A stretch of 64,000 bases of DNA, taken from assembly GCA_043775015.1 (NCBI GenBank), contig JAYVSV010000029.1, positions 11,009 through 75,008 of the forward strand. The letters are read 5' to 3'. Below are positions 1 to 9,247 of this stretch, one piece after another. The stretch's first letter is position 1. Every line of letters starts with the position of its first letter. The notes under the pieces are model-generated. The model ran no database searches and had not been told where the DNA came from. It worked only from the letters and a program-made list of their open reading frames with translations. This DNA is from CANJXF01 sp043775015. Its GTDB lineage: Bacteria > Verrucomicrobiota > Verrucomicrobiia > Limisphaerales > CANJXF01. The translations under genes and the position numbers were made by a program.

Positions 1-164
1 GGTTCGTGCTCCAATTCGGCGATGGCGGCTGCCGCAACCGACGACGGGAGTTGAACCAAAATTTCGTGCGCCTCCCAAACGGGCAGACGCTGCAGACGAT
101 CCGCCAGATCCGCAGGATGAAGCTGCAGATATTCTTGAATTGAATTTTTCGATTCGGTTTCCAT
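1..164 (-). CDS. mgtE: Magnesium transporter MgtE, N-terminal fragment (cut by window edge)
   Basis: Reading the reverse strand from the ATG at 164 to the left edge gives 54 residues beginning METESKNSIQEYLQLHPAD and continuing through ADLADRLQRLPVWEA and AAAIAELE. This pattern (HPADLAD, then short helices with LPxxxA and an AAxxxAEL helix) is the start of the cytoplasmic MgtE N domain, a superhelical Mg2+-sensing module ahead of two CBS domains and the membrane channel. Only the first tenth of a normal 450-residue protein is visible, so the CBS and transmembrane parts cannot be checked. No magnesium riboswitch is evident upstream. Another protein with an MgtE N-like domain is possible. Confidence 0.55.
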   Translation of the reverse strand, partial: METESKNSIQEYLQLHPADLADRLQRLPVWEAHEILVQLPSSVAAAAIAELEHE

Positions 165-353
165 TCCGTTCCGCTACGTCGATGAACAGTACGAGTGGAT
201 TGCGTAAATTGTCCAGCGGGAGAAAAAAATTAATGGGCACGGCCAAGGTTCTGCCTTCCGGGTTCCGCGTGCTGGCAGTCCGGTGGAGGCCAATAATCCG
301 CCGCAAGTCGCGCTTGTATTCCCACATCCCGAATGGACGACTCGATAATAGCA

Positions 354-405
354 CGGCGTTTCAACGCCGGGTTTCGATTTGCAACGTGACAAGTCCCGAA
401 GAGAC
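354..405. repeat. REP-like palindromes upstream of the transposase
   Basis: A short hairpin (CGGCGTTTCAACGCCGG, 354-370) is followed at 393-403 by CCCGAAGAGAC, a variant of the GTCCCGAAGGGAC hairpin. The same two motifs, in the same order, begin each large repeat at 931 and 1264. They lie just before the Y1 transposase start at 421, the usual arrangement for a REP-associated transposase flanked by the palindromes it recognises. Confidence 0.6.
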
Positions 406-420
406 GGCTGAAATGCCGCC

Positions 421-867
421 ATGTCCTATGTGAGTTCGTATCACCATTGCGTTTTCAGCACCAAAGAACGCCGTCCACTCATCACCGCGCCATTGAGAGA
501 ACGACTCTGGCCATTTCTCGGCGGCATCGCGCGGCAAAATAAAATGTGCGCCCTGGAAATCGGCGGCGTGGCAGATCATGTGCATATTCTTCTCTCGACG
601 CCCGCCACCATGCCCATCGCCAAAGCCATGCAACTTATCAAAGGCGGTTCCTCGAAATGGATTCACGAGAATTTTCCCGACCAAAGATTATTTGCGTGGC
701 AGGAAAAATATGGCGCGTTCAGCGTCAGCGTTTCGCAACTCGACACCATCATCGCCTACATCAAGAAACAGCCGGAACATCATCGGAAAATGACGTTTCA
801 GGAAGAGTTCACGGCGTTGTTGAAAAAGCACAAGATGGAATACGACGAACGTTATTTGTGGGATTAA
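421..867 (+). CDS. REP-associated tyrosine transposase (IS200-like Y1 HUH family, RAYT)
   Basis: The 148-residue protein has the Y1 transposase layout: an N-terminal beta strand (SYHHCVFSTKERRPL), the HUH metal motif in ADHVHILLS (His53 and His55) and the catalytic tyrosine helix IIAYIKKQPEHH with Tyr113. Such enzymes cut and rejoin single-stranded DNA at hairpins. The length matches single-domain TnpA/RAYT proteins. It is flanked on both sides by GTCCCGAAGGGAC and CCGGCG-type palindromes (354-405 and 931-1512), with no classical IS200 ends seen, which favours a domesticated RAYT that spreads REP elements over a self-mobile IS200. All motif residues are present, so it is probably active. Confidence 0.85.
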   Translation: MSYVSSYHHCVFSTKERRPLITAPLRERLWPFLGGIARQNKMCALEIGGVADHVHILLSTPATMPIAKAMQLIKGGSSKWIHENFPDQRLFAWQEKYGAFSVSVSQLDTIIAYIKKQPEHHRKMTFQEEFTALLKKHKMEYDERYLWD

Positions 868-930
868 TTTTCAGTCGCGAATTCCCGGCACGAAAGAATA
901 TCGCGTGAAACCCCAAATAAGAATCCCCAA

Positions 931-1179
931 TCCCGAAGGGATTTCCGAAAATAGCCCGGCGTTTCAACGCCGGGTTGGAATGAAAATGAAACGAGTCCCG
1001 AAGGGACGGATGAGAACGATCCTTTCACATCGAAAATCGGAAGGACGTTTTGGAAATAATCGGATGAATTTGATGACGTTTGTTCGTGAAAATTTCAGCC
1101 GTCCCTTCGGGACTCGACATCTTGTCGCGTGGAACCCGGCGTTCAAACGTCGGGCTATTGTCAGATGTTCCTTCGGAAC
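931..1179. repeat. REP/BIME-like composite repeat, copy 1 (249 bp)
   Basis: The block holds five short palindromes: TCCCGAAGGGA (931), CCCGGCGTTTCAACGCCGGG (955-974), GTCCCGAAGGGAC (995-1007), the inverted form CGTCCCTTCGGGAC (near 1101) and GTTCCTTCGGAAC at the right end. It is closely matched by copy 2 at 1264-1512, with about a dozen differences. Oppositely oriented hairpins within one block resemble bacterial interspersed mosaic elements. No gene is visible here; an antisense open frame through it exists only because the repeats lack stops. Confidence 0.7.
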
Positions 1180-1263
1180 GGGCATGGAAGAATTTAAATA
1201 ACATGGAGCCTCGCAAAAAATGGATGGTGAAAACTCCGCGATATTCGCGAATCGATTTTTCAG

Positions 1264-1512
1264 TCCCGAAGGGGACGTTCCGAAAATAACCCGGCGTTCA
1301 GCGCCGGGTTGGAATGAAAATGAAACGAGTCCCGAAGGGACGGATGAGAACGATCCTTTCACATCGAAAATCGGAAGGACGTTTTGAAAACATCGGATGA
1401 ATTCGATGACGTTTGTTCGTGAAAATTTCAACCGTCCCTTCGGGACTCGACATCATGTCGCATGAAACCCGGCGTTCAAACGCCGGGCTATTGTCAGATG
1501 TTCCTTCGGAAC
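1264..1512. repeat. REP/BIME-like composite repeat, copy 2 (249 bp)
   Basis: This is a second copy of the 931-1179 block, with the same length, the same order of hairpins and the same shared internal sequence (for example GAACGATCCTTTCACATCG). The spacer between copies (1180-1263) is unique. The remaining stretch to 1560 holds nothing recognisable. Together with copy 1 it fills the 690-bp gene-free gap between the transposase and the next gene. Confidence 0.7.
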
Positions 1513-1560
1513 AATTACGCAGAAATAAGCGAACGCCGTCTCGTGCCGACTTTCATTTCT

Positions 1561-2688
1561 TTATTTCGCAGGTTTATTCGTTGAGGCGGAAATTTGATTT
1601 GTTTTCAATCGCTCACTCCAGCTTTTTTCTATTTTAGCAAACTCAAGGGGAGGATTGTAGTCCGCCTTTAGTTCGTCGGAAAGTAAACGAGCCGCTCTAT
1701 GTAACGCTGGTAAATTATTTCGGCTGTCGGCCAACACGCCATGAAGAAAGGATAGTTTTTGTTCTTTATCAATATTGGTATGCCCCCACACAAATTCCAC
1801 ATAAGCCCTCGCAAGATCTGAAGGAACATTTTGCCAATTTTTTCCGATCTCATCCATGCCAAATAAATTTGGTTTCGCCGTTTCACGCCAATTTAGAACT
1901 TTATACGGCTTGTCGAACATGTCGTTCGCATAACTTAGTTGAATGGCAAATTTCGCCTTACGTGCTTCGGATCTCAATCTGAAATTCTCATCACCCGCCC
2001 ACTTGTCTAGCCTCTGATACGCGTCTCTATCTTCGGTCTGAGCTGCAAGCACTGCCATAATGAACATCGACTGTTCGTCTAGCTTTTCGAGAAGAGATCG
2101 AGCTTCAGCTAACGTGACTTGAAGTTCATCTCCTGTTTTTTGCGTCTGTTTAGAATTTTCGTCCAGCTTTTCGACCCGATCTTGAATGTCTGCTTTGCTC
2201 TTTGAAAGCAAATCGACAAATTCATTTCGGATTGGGGCAATCTGGTTTGTGATATTCTTTTGAATCAACGTGTCAGCGATCGTATCGATTCTTTCCTTTG
2301 CTTTATCTTGGACCAACGCGGATATTTCTTTTGTGGCGAACTCAGAATCAATGCGTTTTGTAACTTCCTTCCGCAAATCATTTACATCGCTTTGCAAATC
2401 TTGCCTCAATTTCTGTCCCAAGAGTTCGAATTCAGATTTTTGTCTCGCTTGAACACGCAAACCTTCATCTCGGAGATCGGCTTTAAACTCACTGGCCGAT
2501 TTATAGGAAAAATAGATTCCTATCGCAATTAATGCACCAATTATAACTACCACGAATTTATACGCTGACCGCACCCAAGAAATTTCTTTATGAGCGTGGT
2601 CAGTTAATGAAACAATTGCGTTCGACAGATCGGTTGGGCCTTCCTTGTCAGCAACATCGGTTTTGATGTCTTTACGTTTGGTACTCAA
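1561..2688 (-). CDS. Hypothetical membrane-anchored coiled-coil protein
   Basis: The 375-residue protein is of unknown family. After a charged N-terminus there is one hydrophobic helix at about residues 43-62 (FVVVIIGALIAIGIYFSY). A long Lys/Glu/Gln-rich region follows, about 70-205, with heptad-like spacing (e.g. LGQKLRQDLQSDVNDLRKEV), expected to form a coiled coil. The C-terminal 170 residues contain helical, possibly TPR-like stretches (LSFLHGVLADSRNNLPALHRAARLL). A single-span anchor with a cytoplasmic or periplasmic rod is the likely topology. The gene is AT-richer than its neighbours and sits between the REP array and smc, which fits an accessory gene. No function is proposed. Confidence 0.6.
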   Translation of the reverse strand: MSTKRKDIKTDVADKEGPTDLSNAIVSLTDHAHKEISWVRSAYKFVVVIIGALIAIGIYFSYKSASEFKADLRDEGLRVQARQKSEFELLGQKLRQDLQSDVNDLRKEVTKRIDSEFATKEISALVQDKAKERIDTIADTLIQKNITNQIAPIRNEFVDLLSKSKADIQDRVEKLDENSKQTQKTGDELQVTLAEARSLLEKLDEQSMFIMAVLAAQTEDRDAYQRLDKWAGDENFRLRSEARKAKFAIQLSYANDMFDKPYKVLNWRETAKPNLFGMDEIGKNWQNVPSDLARAYVEFVWGHTNIDKEQKLSFLHGVLADSRNNLPALHRAARLLSDELKADYNPPLEFAKIEKSWSERLKTNQISASTNKPAK

Positions 2689-2836
2689 TCGGAAGAAAGG
2701 CTAATGTTTCTCAGGGTTCTGTCAAGATACGAGCTTCACATGTTCACCCATTACTTGTGGAATTGTGAATAACTTACCCCTTTATATGGTGTTTTTTACC
2801 TTTACTTGATTTCGCGGTTTTGGCTTCATTTCGCCC

Positions 2837-5800
2837 ATGTATTTGAAGAATTTGACCGCGCTCGGTTTCAAGTCTTTTGCGGACAAAACTTCCCTGAATT
2901 TCCAGCCCGGCGTGACCGCGATTGTCGGACCGAATGGCTGCGGCAAATCGAATGTTTCGGACGCGATTCGCTGGGTGCTCGGCGAGCAATCGGCCAAGGC
3001 GTTGCGCGGTGGCGAAATGGCGGACGTGATTTTCAACGGCACGGACGGACGCAAACCGCTCGGCATGGCGGAAGTTTCCCTGACGATTGGCGGCGTCGAT
3101 GGCGAACATCTGGTCACGGCGGGTGTCGAGGTAGCGTATGACGAAGTGACTTTGACGCGGCGCGTGTTTCGCGACGGCGGCAGCGAATATTTCATCAACA
3201 AAACGCCGTGTCGCCTCAAGGATGTGCAGCAACTTTTCATGGGCACGGGCGTCGGGCGCACGAGTTACAGCATCATGGCGCAGGGAAATATCACGCAGAT
3301 TCTTTCCAGCAAACCGGATGATCGCCGGATGGTTTTCGAGGAAGCGGCGGGCATCACGAAGTTCAAGTCGCAGAAAAAAGAGGCGCTGCGCAAATTGGAA
3401 AGCACCGACCAAAATCTTTTGCGCGTGGCGGATTTAATTCGCGAAGTGAAACGGCAGATCGGTTCGTTGCAACGGCAGGCGGGCAAAGCGAAACGTTACA
3501 AACAACTCGCGCAGGAATTGCAGCATCTCGACACGCAACTGGCGCGGCATCAGTTCGATGTTTTGCAGGGCGAAATCAACGAGCGCCAAGCGTCAGTGGA
3601 AAAATTGCGCGTGGAAATCGAGGTGTGTTCCGAAAGTGTTTTGCGCGGCGAAAATGAAATTGCGCAATTGCGCGAACGGCTTTCCGAACTGGAACAGCAG
3701 ATCAATCAGACACAGCAGCGCGGACTGGAATTGAAAAGCCAGATTGATCGGCACGAGAGCCGGATTCATTTCAACGAAGAACGTTTGCGAGAATTTGAAT
3801 CGCAGAATTCCAAGGCGCTGACGGAAATCACGCAGTCAGAGGAGCGTCGTCTCGCGGCGGAACAGGAACTTGCCGTCGTGACGGAAAAATTGGCGGCGTC
3901 GCAAAGCGGGCTCGAAGAACAAAAGAAAAATCTGGAAACAAAACGCGCTGCTCTGAGCGGCGTTGAGCAGGAATTGTCCGCGAAGCAGGAAGCGATTCGC
4001 AAAGCGCAGTCAGATTTATTTGCTGCCGCGCAGCAACTCACCCGCGTGCGCAACGAGATCAACGCGCTCGACATGCAGAAGCAGGGCAATGTGATTCGCC
4101 TCGAAAAACTTTCTTCGGAAAAAATCCAGTTGGAAGAGGAACGCACCCGCCTGGAAACGCGCTTGCATGAATTTGCCTCGAATGTTGAAGCGGAAAAACT
4201 GAGCGTGCAAACGCAACGCGGCACGGTTGAGCAACGACAAGAGCGCTTAAAGGAAATTCAAACCGAGCTGACGCAAATCACACAACGGCTTGACGACGTT
4301 CTCCGGCAACAAGCGGAAAAACGTTCGCGCCTTAACGTTCTCGAACAACTGAACGAAGCGCACGAAGGCTTCAGTACTGGAACTTTGGCCGCATTGAAGA
4401 CTGCGCAAAATGTTTTGGGTTCGCTCGCCGATAAAATACAAGTTCCAAATGAATACGTCGTGGCGATCGAAGCCGCTCTCGGCCACAATCTTCAACTCGT
4501 TCTCACCGAACAACCGGAATCCGCGCAGCAAATTCTCGGTGACCTGAATGCAAATAAAAAAGGTCGCGCCAGCATCGCGGCACTGGCGTTTAGTGGCACG
4601 GGCGTCTCGCCCGTGCGGATCTCCGAAACGACCGAATCTAACGTTCTTGAAACGCACGGGCGGGACGCCCGTGCCACTACTGCGCTTTCGATCATTGAAG
4701 CCGATTCTTCCATTCAGCCGTTACTCCAACAATTGCTCGGACAAACATTGATCGTTTCTGATTTGGCTGCGGCGGTTTCAGCTTTTCGCGAGAGTAACGG
4801 GGCGTTTGATTTCGTGACGCAATCTGGTGAGTTGCTCAATCGCAACGGAATTTTCACCGGCGGAAACGCCAACAGCAACGGGTCTGGAAATGCGTCGTCC
4901 ATCCTCGGACGCAAAAACCAAATTACGGAATTGCAATCGGCAGCAGGCCAACTTCAGGAACAGGTCAACGAAATCAGCCGCAATAAAGGTGCGTTGCTCA
5001 GCGAACAAACGGAACTGCAAGCGAGTTTGCAAGCGGCGCAAACGGAATTGCGCACACAGGAAGTGGCGATTGCAACACGCCAAGGGGAACACAACGCGCT
5101 GCAAAATTCGCAGCGTGTCTTGCATCAGAAAATCGACACGGTCGTTTACGAAATCACCAGTCTCGCGGCACAGGAGCAAGAGGGGAATCAAAAGCGCGAA
5201 ACCTTGGCGGCGCGCATTGGCCATTTTGAAAACAGCGAGCGCGAATTGCAGGCGCAGGTCAACGAACTGAATGCAGCCCTCGAACAATTGCGTCAGCAGC
5301 GCGATGCGGCGAATGCGGCTCTGACCGAAACCAAAGTTTCTCTCGCGACCGAGGAACAACTTTGTTCGTCGTTCCGCAACCAGAAGCAACCGCTCGAACA
5401 ACGCATTCACGAATTGACGCACCTGGCTGAGCAGCGGCGGACTGAAATCGCGTCGTTCCTGAATCGCAAAGCGCAGGCGGAATCGGAGATCGCCGAGTCG
5501 CGTCAGAAAATTGATTCATTGCAGCACGACCGTGAGCAAGTGAATGCGCAAGCTGCCGAACTCATCGGCCAAAAAGATGCGCAGGAAAATGAAGTCTCAA
5601 CGCGCGAAGAAAACTTACGTGAACAACGCCGGCGCTTGACGGAAATCCAGCAGCAACGCGGTTCGCTGGAAGTTGAATTGGCGCAAAAGAACATGTCGGT
5701 GCAAAACTTGCGCGAAAAGATTCAGCAGAAATATCAGGTGAATCTCGACGACGTTCGCAGTGAGTGCATCACGATTACTTTCGCCGACGAAGGCGCAGCA

Positions 5801-6628
5801 AAAATTCACACACTCACTCCAGATGAAATGGCGGCGCACGGTGCGGCCACCGATTGGAACGCGGTCGGCGAACAAGTCGGCGCGTTGCAAAAGCGGATTG
5901 ACGAAATCGGGCCGGTTAATCTGGTGGCCATCGAGGAATACGAAGAAACCGAACAGCGCCACACGTTCCTCACGACGCAACACGACGATTTGACCCAGGC
6001 GAAAACGCAGTTGATGGAAGTAATCAATCGCATCAACACGCAGACGAAGGAAATGTTCACGGAGACATTCAACAAAATCCGCGACAACTTCCGGTTGATG
6101 TTCACGGAAATTTTTGGCGGCGGTAAAGCGGACCTCATTTTGGTAAATGAAGGCGATGTTTTGGAAAGCGGCATCGACATCGTGGCCCGTCCGCCCGGAA
6201 AACAATTGCAGACGATTTCACTTTTATCCGGCGGCGAACAAACGATGACCGCGGTCGCCCTGCTCTTCTCGATTTATCAAGTGAAGCCCAGCCCGTTTTG
6301 CGTCCTCGACGAATTAGATGCGCCGCTCGACGAATCGAACGTCAACCGTTTCGTTAAAGTGCTGCAACGCTTTCTCGCACACTCGCAGTTCGTCATCATC
6401 ACGCACAACAAGCGCACCATCGGCATGGCTGACGTGCTCTACGGCGTGACGATGCAGGAGCATGGCGTGAGCAAAATCGTGAGCGTTAAATTTCATAAAT
6501 CCGGCGAGGTGGTAACTGATCACAAACCGGTTTCGCTGGAGACGCCGACAACAGGACTGAGTGTCGAAGCCGAAGAAGATGCAATGCACAAAGCGGAGGA
6601 GACTCTGGAAATTGCAATGGCGAAGTGA
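2837..6628 (+). CDS. smc: Chromosome segregation protein SMC
   Basis: This is the ATPase core of bacterial condensin, which works with ScpA/ScpB to organise the nucleoid. The 1263-residue protein has the full architecture: N-terminal head with Walker A GPNGCGKS (residues 31-38), two long Gln/Glu-rich coiled-coil arms, a central hinge (about 500-680, containing GFSTGTLAALK and GELLNRNGIFTGG), the ABC signature LLSGGEQ (about 1129) and Walker B with the D-loop, CVLDELDAPLDESN (about 1153). The start is the ATG before YLKNLTALGFKSF, the usual SMC N-terminus. Residues about 586-614 are an in-frame insertion made by a palindromic repeat inside the hinge. The next gene converges, with a 17-bp gap. 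Confidence 0.97.
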   Translation: MYLKNLTALGFKSFADKTSLNFQPGVTAIVGPNGCGKSNVSDAIRWVLGEQSAKALRGGEMADVIFNGTDGRKPLGMAEVSLTIGGVDGEHLVTAGVEVAYDEVTLTRRVFRDGGSEYFINKTPCRLKDVQQLFMGTGVGRTSYSIMAQGNITQILSSKPDDRRMVFEEAAGITKFKSQKKEALRKLESTDQNLLRVADLIREVKRQIGSLQRQAGKAKRYKQLAQELQHLDTQLARHQFDVLQGEINERQASVEKLRVEIEVCSESVLRGENEIAQLRERLSELEQQINQTQQRGLELKSQIDRHESRIHFNEERLREFESQNSKALTEITQSEERRLAAEQELAVVTEKLAASQSGLEEQKKNLETKRAALSGVEQELSAKQEAIRKAQSDLFAAAQQLTRVRNEINALDMQKQGNVIRLEKLSSEKIQLEEERTRLETRLHEFASNVEAEKLSVQTQRGTVEQRQERLKEIQTELTQITQRLDDVLRQQAEKRSRLNVLEQLNEAHEGFSTGTLAALKTAQNVLGSLADKIQVPNEYVVAIEAALGHNLQLVLTEQPESAQQILGDLNANKKGRASIAALAFSGTGVSPVRISETTESNVLETHGRDARATTALSIIEADSSIQPLLQQLLGQTLIVSDLAAAVSAFRESNGAFDFVTQSGELLNRNGIFTGGNANSNGSGNASSILGRKNQITELQSAAGQLQEQVNEISRNKGALLSEQTELQASLQAAQTELRTQEVAIATRQGEHNALQNSQRVLHQKIDTVVYEITSLAAQEQEGNQKRETLAARIGHFENSERELQAQVNELNAALEQLRQQRDAANAALTETKVSLATEEQLCSSFRNQKQPLEQRIHELTHLAEQRRTEIASFLNRKAQAESEIAESRQKIDSLQHDREQVNAQAAELIGQKDAQENEVSTREENLREQRRRLTEIQQQRGSLEVELAQKNMSVQNLREKIQQKYQVNLDDVRSECITITFADEGAAKIHTLTPDEMAAHGAATDWNAVGEQVGALQKRIDEIGPVNLVAIEEYEETEQRHTFLTTQHDDLTQAKTQLMEVINRINTQTKEMFTETFNKIRDNFRLMFTEIFGGGKADLILVNEGDVLESGIDIVARPPGKQLQTISLLSGGEQTMTAVALLFSIYQVKPSPFCVLDELDAPLDESNVNRFVKVLQRFLAHSQFVIITHNKRTIGMADVLYGVTMQEHGVSKIVSVKFHKSGEVVTDHKPVSLETPTTGLSVEAEEDAMHKAEETLEIAMAK
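4592..4678. repeat. 87-bp palindromic repeat inserted in frame in the smc hinge
   Basis: The left arm (4592-4617, starting AGTGGCACGGGCGTCTCG) and right arm (4653-4678, ending GGACGCCCGTGCCACT) are inverted copies matching at 25 of 26 positions around a 35-bp centre. Each arm is itself a GC-rich palindrome. The element is 87 bp, exactly 29 codons, so the smc frame stays open and gains GTGVSPVRI...THGRDARAT. From general knowledge, peptides of the HGRDARAT kind recur in unrelated verrucomicrobial proteins, which fits a dispersed genomic repeat. Confidence 0.8.
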
Positions 6629-6645
6629 AATTTGCGCCGAATCAA

Positions 6646-9240
6646 TCAATCGTTTTTTGCGCCAGATTTCCGCTGATTTTCCTCGCACTCTCGGATCGCA
6701 GATTCAATCCACCACTGTTGATCTGAAATCGCCGTTTTTTTGCGAGCGGCGCGTAGCGCGGCCAACGAAGTTTCTGGTTGTCGGGCAAGTAACTTTATCG
6801 CGGCTTCTCGTTTTGAAAAATCTTTGTCGCCCAGTTGAGAAATTAATTTCTGAATCCGCTCCGTCGGATTGGATCGAATTTCAAAAAGGACCTCCGATGG
6901 CGCCGGATCCATTTGCAACCACTCGTCGATGGCGGCGACTTGCACACGATGTTTGCCGTTGGCCAAATCATCGAGGCGCACGAGCGTGTTGGTTGTGGCG
7001 TTGTTCCATGCAGCGTCATCCACGCGCCAGATAAAACGCGGTTGAGTCGCACCGCCAGAGATTTCCACAGTCACAGCGTCGTCGGATTCGTCGGCGAGTC
7101 TTGCTTTCGTGTCCGGCAACTTTCCGCGCGCAGGAATCAGAACATATTCTTCGCAACTGGCCACCACGGTTCGGAGAAAGCAGTTTCCAAAATTATCCAT
7201 GAACGCTTCGAGAATTTTGCGTCCGTCAATGAATGGCTGCGGTTCGTTCGGCGCGAAACGCGAAACGTGCAATCCGTAACCCGCGCAGAAAAGCTGTTTG
7301 CGCACCGTCGCCCAAAAAATGCCGCGACGATCGGCCACCACGGAATCGGCTTCGGGCAAATAGGGCGGACTTGAAGCGGCGGTGCTGGCCGTTGTTTTCG
7401 GCGGCTCATCGTCCGTCGCGCCCCACTTCCCGAAATCATCGAGTTGCCAGACTTTGCTGTTCAAAAAGATGGAAAGTTTATTTTCGCGATCAAAGTAGGG
7501 CTTGCCGCCGGGCCAATTCATCAAACCGCGCGAGACGATGATGTTTTTGTTCCAATGACGCCATTCATGTCCGTCGAAATAGCGGACTTCCGTGGTGCGG
7601 TCTTCGTAACAAATGCGTCCATCGGGAGAAAACGCCGCCGCGAACATCGCGTCGCCGTTGCCGAGTCTGGTGTCGGCAAGTTTGGCAGCCTGCGCTTGCA
7701 ACGCCGTCGGAAAACCCGAGTAGCGCTCGAATTTGCCCGAGGTCGAATCAAAAATTAAACAAGGCCGCAACTGCGGGTCAGGATTCCAATTTCCGTCAAT
7801 AAACCAAACGCGATTTTTGGAATCGGTCAGCAACTGGCAATCGCCCCAAAGTTGCAAGCCGTTGGGCAAAGGATGGTGCTGCCACTTCTTACCGTCCCAT
7901 TCGCTTAACGCGCTTTCTTTGTGACGGAGCACGGCGAAAATTTTTCCATCGACGGTTTGCAGCAGCGGACGTGTCGCTCGAAAAACTTTCGACGATGCCG
8001 CGACGGCGGGCTTGGTCAAAAGCAGCGGCGCATCCGCGAGCAATCCGCCGCGATTGAATTGAAGGCCAAGAATCTGGCCATTCTTAACTTGAAACCAGCG
8101 ATGGATGCTTTCGAACGGCGAATTGTTTTGCCAATTAATTTGGCGCGGCTCGCCGTCCTCGCGCGGCACGAACCATCCGCCGGTGCCGAACGCACCGAGC
8201 CACAATCCATCCGCCGCGAAAATCCAGCGGCGATCGGCGAATTGTTCCATCGCGCCGTCGCTGTCGAGTCCGCCAATCAATTTTTTCCATCGACCAGCGC
8301 GCAATCGCCAGAGTGAATTGAGCAAACCATTTTCATCGTAATCGCTCGCGCTGCCGGCAATAACGTAGCGATCATCACCATCACTGAAAATTTTTTGCAC
8401 GACGCGAAAGGCACCGGGTTGCGGTTCAGCAACGGGCGAGCCGTGCAAGGATTCGACGTCCAAAGAAAAAATTCCGGCGTCGCGCACGGCGATCCAAAGA
8501 TTTGTTTTTGAAATTGGCGCGAGGACTGAAATTCGATTTGTAGCCGTGCCTCCGAAGCCGGGATGCAGCGTCATTTCGTCGGCGTCAAAAATCAACACAC
8601 CGCGAATCGCGCCGCGCTCATCGCCGCCGAGAAGATAATTTGACCAGAACCAAATCCGGCCGCGCGGATCTTCCATCATCGAGACGGGCAAACGGTTCGT
8701 CGCATCGCCGCCGGGAAACAATTCATCGGTGGTGATGGTGTGGATAGTTTTGTAAGCGTAGCCTTTGGCGCGGGAAGTTTTGAGAATGTTCAGCGCTGCT
8801 TCGATGAGCCAAAGATTTGTATTCAAGTCTGTCATCACGGTCACGAGTTTGGCCGGTCCGTGAAGGTTGCCACGGCGAGGATGTTTCTCGTCAAACCACG
8901 CCACGGTGTTGCCGTCTTTTTCGCTGTGCCAAATCGAATAAGCATTTCCGTTGGCCGCAGTCTCAAAGGTGGCGGCGACAGCATCGGTCCCGAAAGACGA
9001 ACTCGATCCCATCCACGGGGAATTATTATAACTTGGCTGCCAATTTTCGTTCCAGCGAAACCAGCGATTCGGCTGCGCGTCGGTGGCGTTAATCATGCCC
9101 GAGCCGTCTTGTGCGGCAGCTTGCAAAGCGGACCAATTTTCTTTTTCAAAAATCTGAATCTGCGCCGACAAACGCAAATGAAAAAAGCTCGCGATTAAAA
9201 TAAACGCCGCGATTCCGCTGACTCGAATTTTTTTCACCAT
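6646..9240 (-). CDS. Secreted protein with beta-propeller-like repeats and HEAT-like C-terminus
   Basis: The 864-residue protein starts with a signal peptide (VSGIAAFILIASFFHLRLSAQ). The body has recurring segments of the two-component-regulator-propeller type, such as EDPRGRIWFWSN, SKTNLWIAVRDAGIFSLD, DSKNRVWFIDGNW and DRRGIFWATVRKQLF, which suggest a multi-blade propeller. Near the end is a Y_Y_Y-like beta domain (FIWRVDDAAWNNATTN, then LANGKHRVQVAAID). The last 75 residues, with KDFSKREAAIKLLARQ and SLAALRAARKK, resemble HEAT-like repeats of PVC bacteria. No kinase or output domain follows, so it is not a complete hybrid sensor. It lies 7 bp behind the DUF4139 gene and is probably co-transcribed. 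Specific function unknown. Confidence 0.7.
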   Translation of the reverse strand: MVKKIRVSGIAAFILIASFFHLRLSAQIQIFEKENWSALQAAAQDGSGMINATDAQPNRWFRWNENWQPSYNNSPWMGSSSSFGTDAVAATFETAANGNAYSIWHSEKDGNTVAWFDEKHPRRGNLHGPAKLVTVMTDLNTNLWLIEAALNILKTSRAKGYAYKTIHTITTDELFPGGDATNRLPVSMMEDPRGRIWFWSNYLLGGDERGAIRGVLIFDADEMTLHPGFGGTATNRISVLAPISKTNLWIAVRDAGIFSLDVESLHGSPVAEPQPGAFRVVQKIFSDGDDRYVIAGSASDYDENGLLNSLWRLRAGRWKKLIGGLDSDGAMEQFADRRWIFAADGLWLGAFGTGGWFVPREDGEPRQINWQNNSPFESIHRWFQVKNGQILGLQFNRGGLLADAPLLLTKPAVAASSKVFRATRPLLQTVDGKIFAVLRHKESALSEWDGKKWQHHPLPNGLQLWGDCQLLTDSKNRVWFIDGNWNPDPQLRPCLIFDSTSGKFERYSGFPTALQAQAAKLADTRLGNGDAMFAAAFSPDGRICYEDRTTEVRYFDGHEWRHWNKNIIVSRGLMNWPGGKPYFDRENKLSIFLNSKVWQLDDFGKWGATDDEPPKTTASTAASSPPYLPEADSVVADRRGIFWATVRKQLFCAGYGLHVSRFAPNEPQPFIDGRKILEAFMDNFGNCFLRTVVASCEEYVLIPARGKLPDTKARLADESDDAVTVEISGGATQPRFIWRVDDAAWNNATTNTLVRLDDLANGKHRVQVAAIDEWLQMDPAPSEVLFEIRSNPTERIQKLISQLGDKDFSKREAAIKLLARQPETSLAALRAARKKTAISDQQWWIESAIRECEENQRKSGAKND

Positions 9241-9247
9241 AAGAATT

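Noticed and set aside
165..353. Magnesium-sensing riboswitch before mgtE
   Set aside because: The upstream DNA shows no M-box-like set of paired elements or terminator hairpin that I can identify.
964..1431. Antisense gene of 155 residues through the repeat block
   Set aside because: The open frame repeats itself because the DNA repeats; the peptide has no domain or plausible start.
931..1512. CRISPR array
   Set aside because: Only two long copies (249 bp) with internal palindromes; no 25-45 bp repeats with regular unique spacers and no cas genes.
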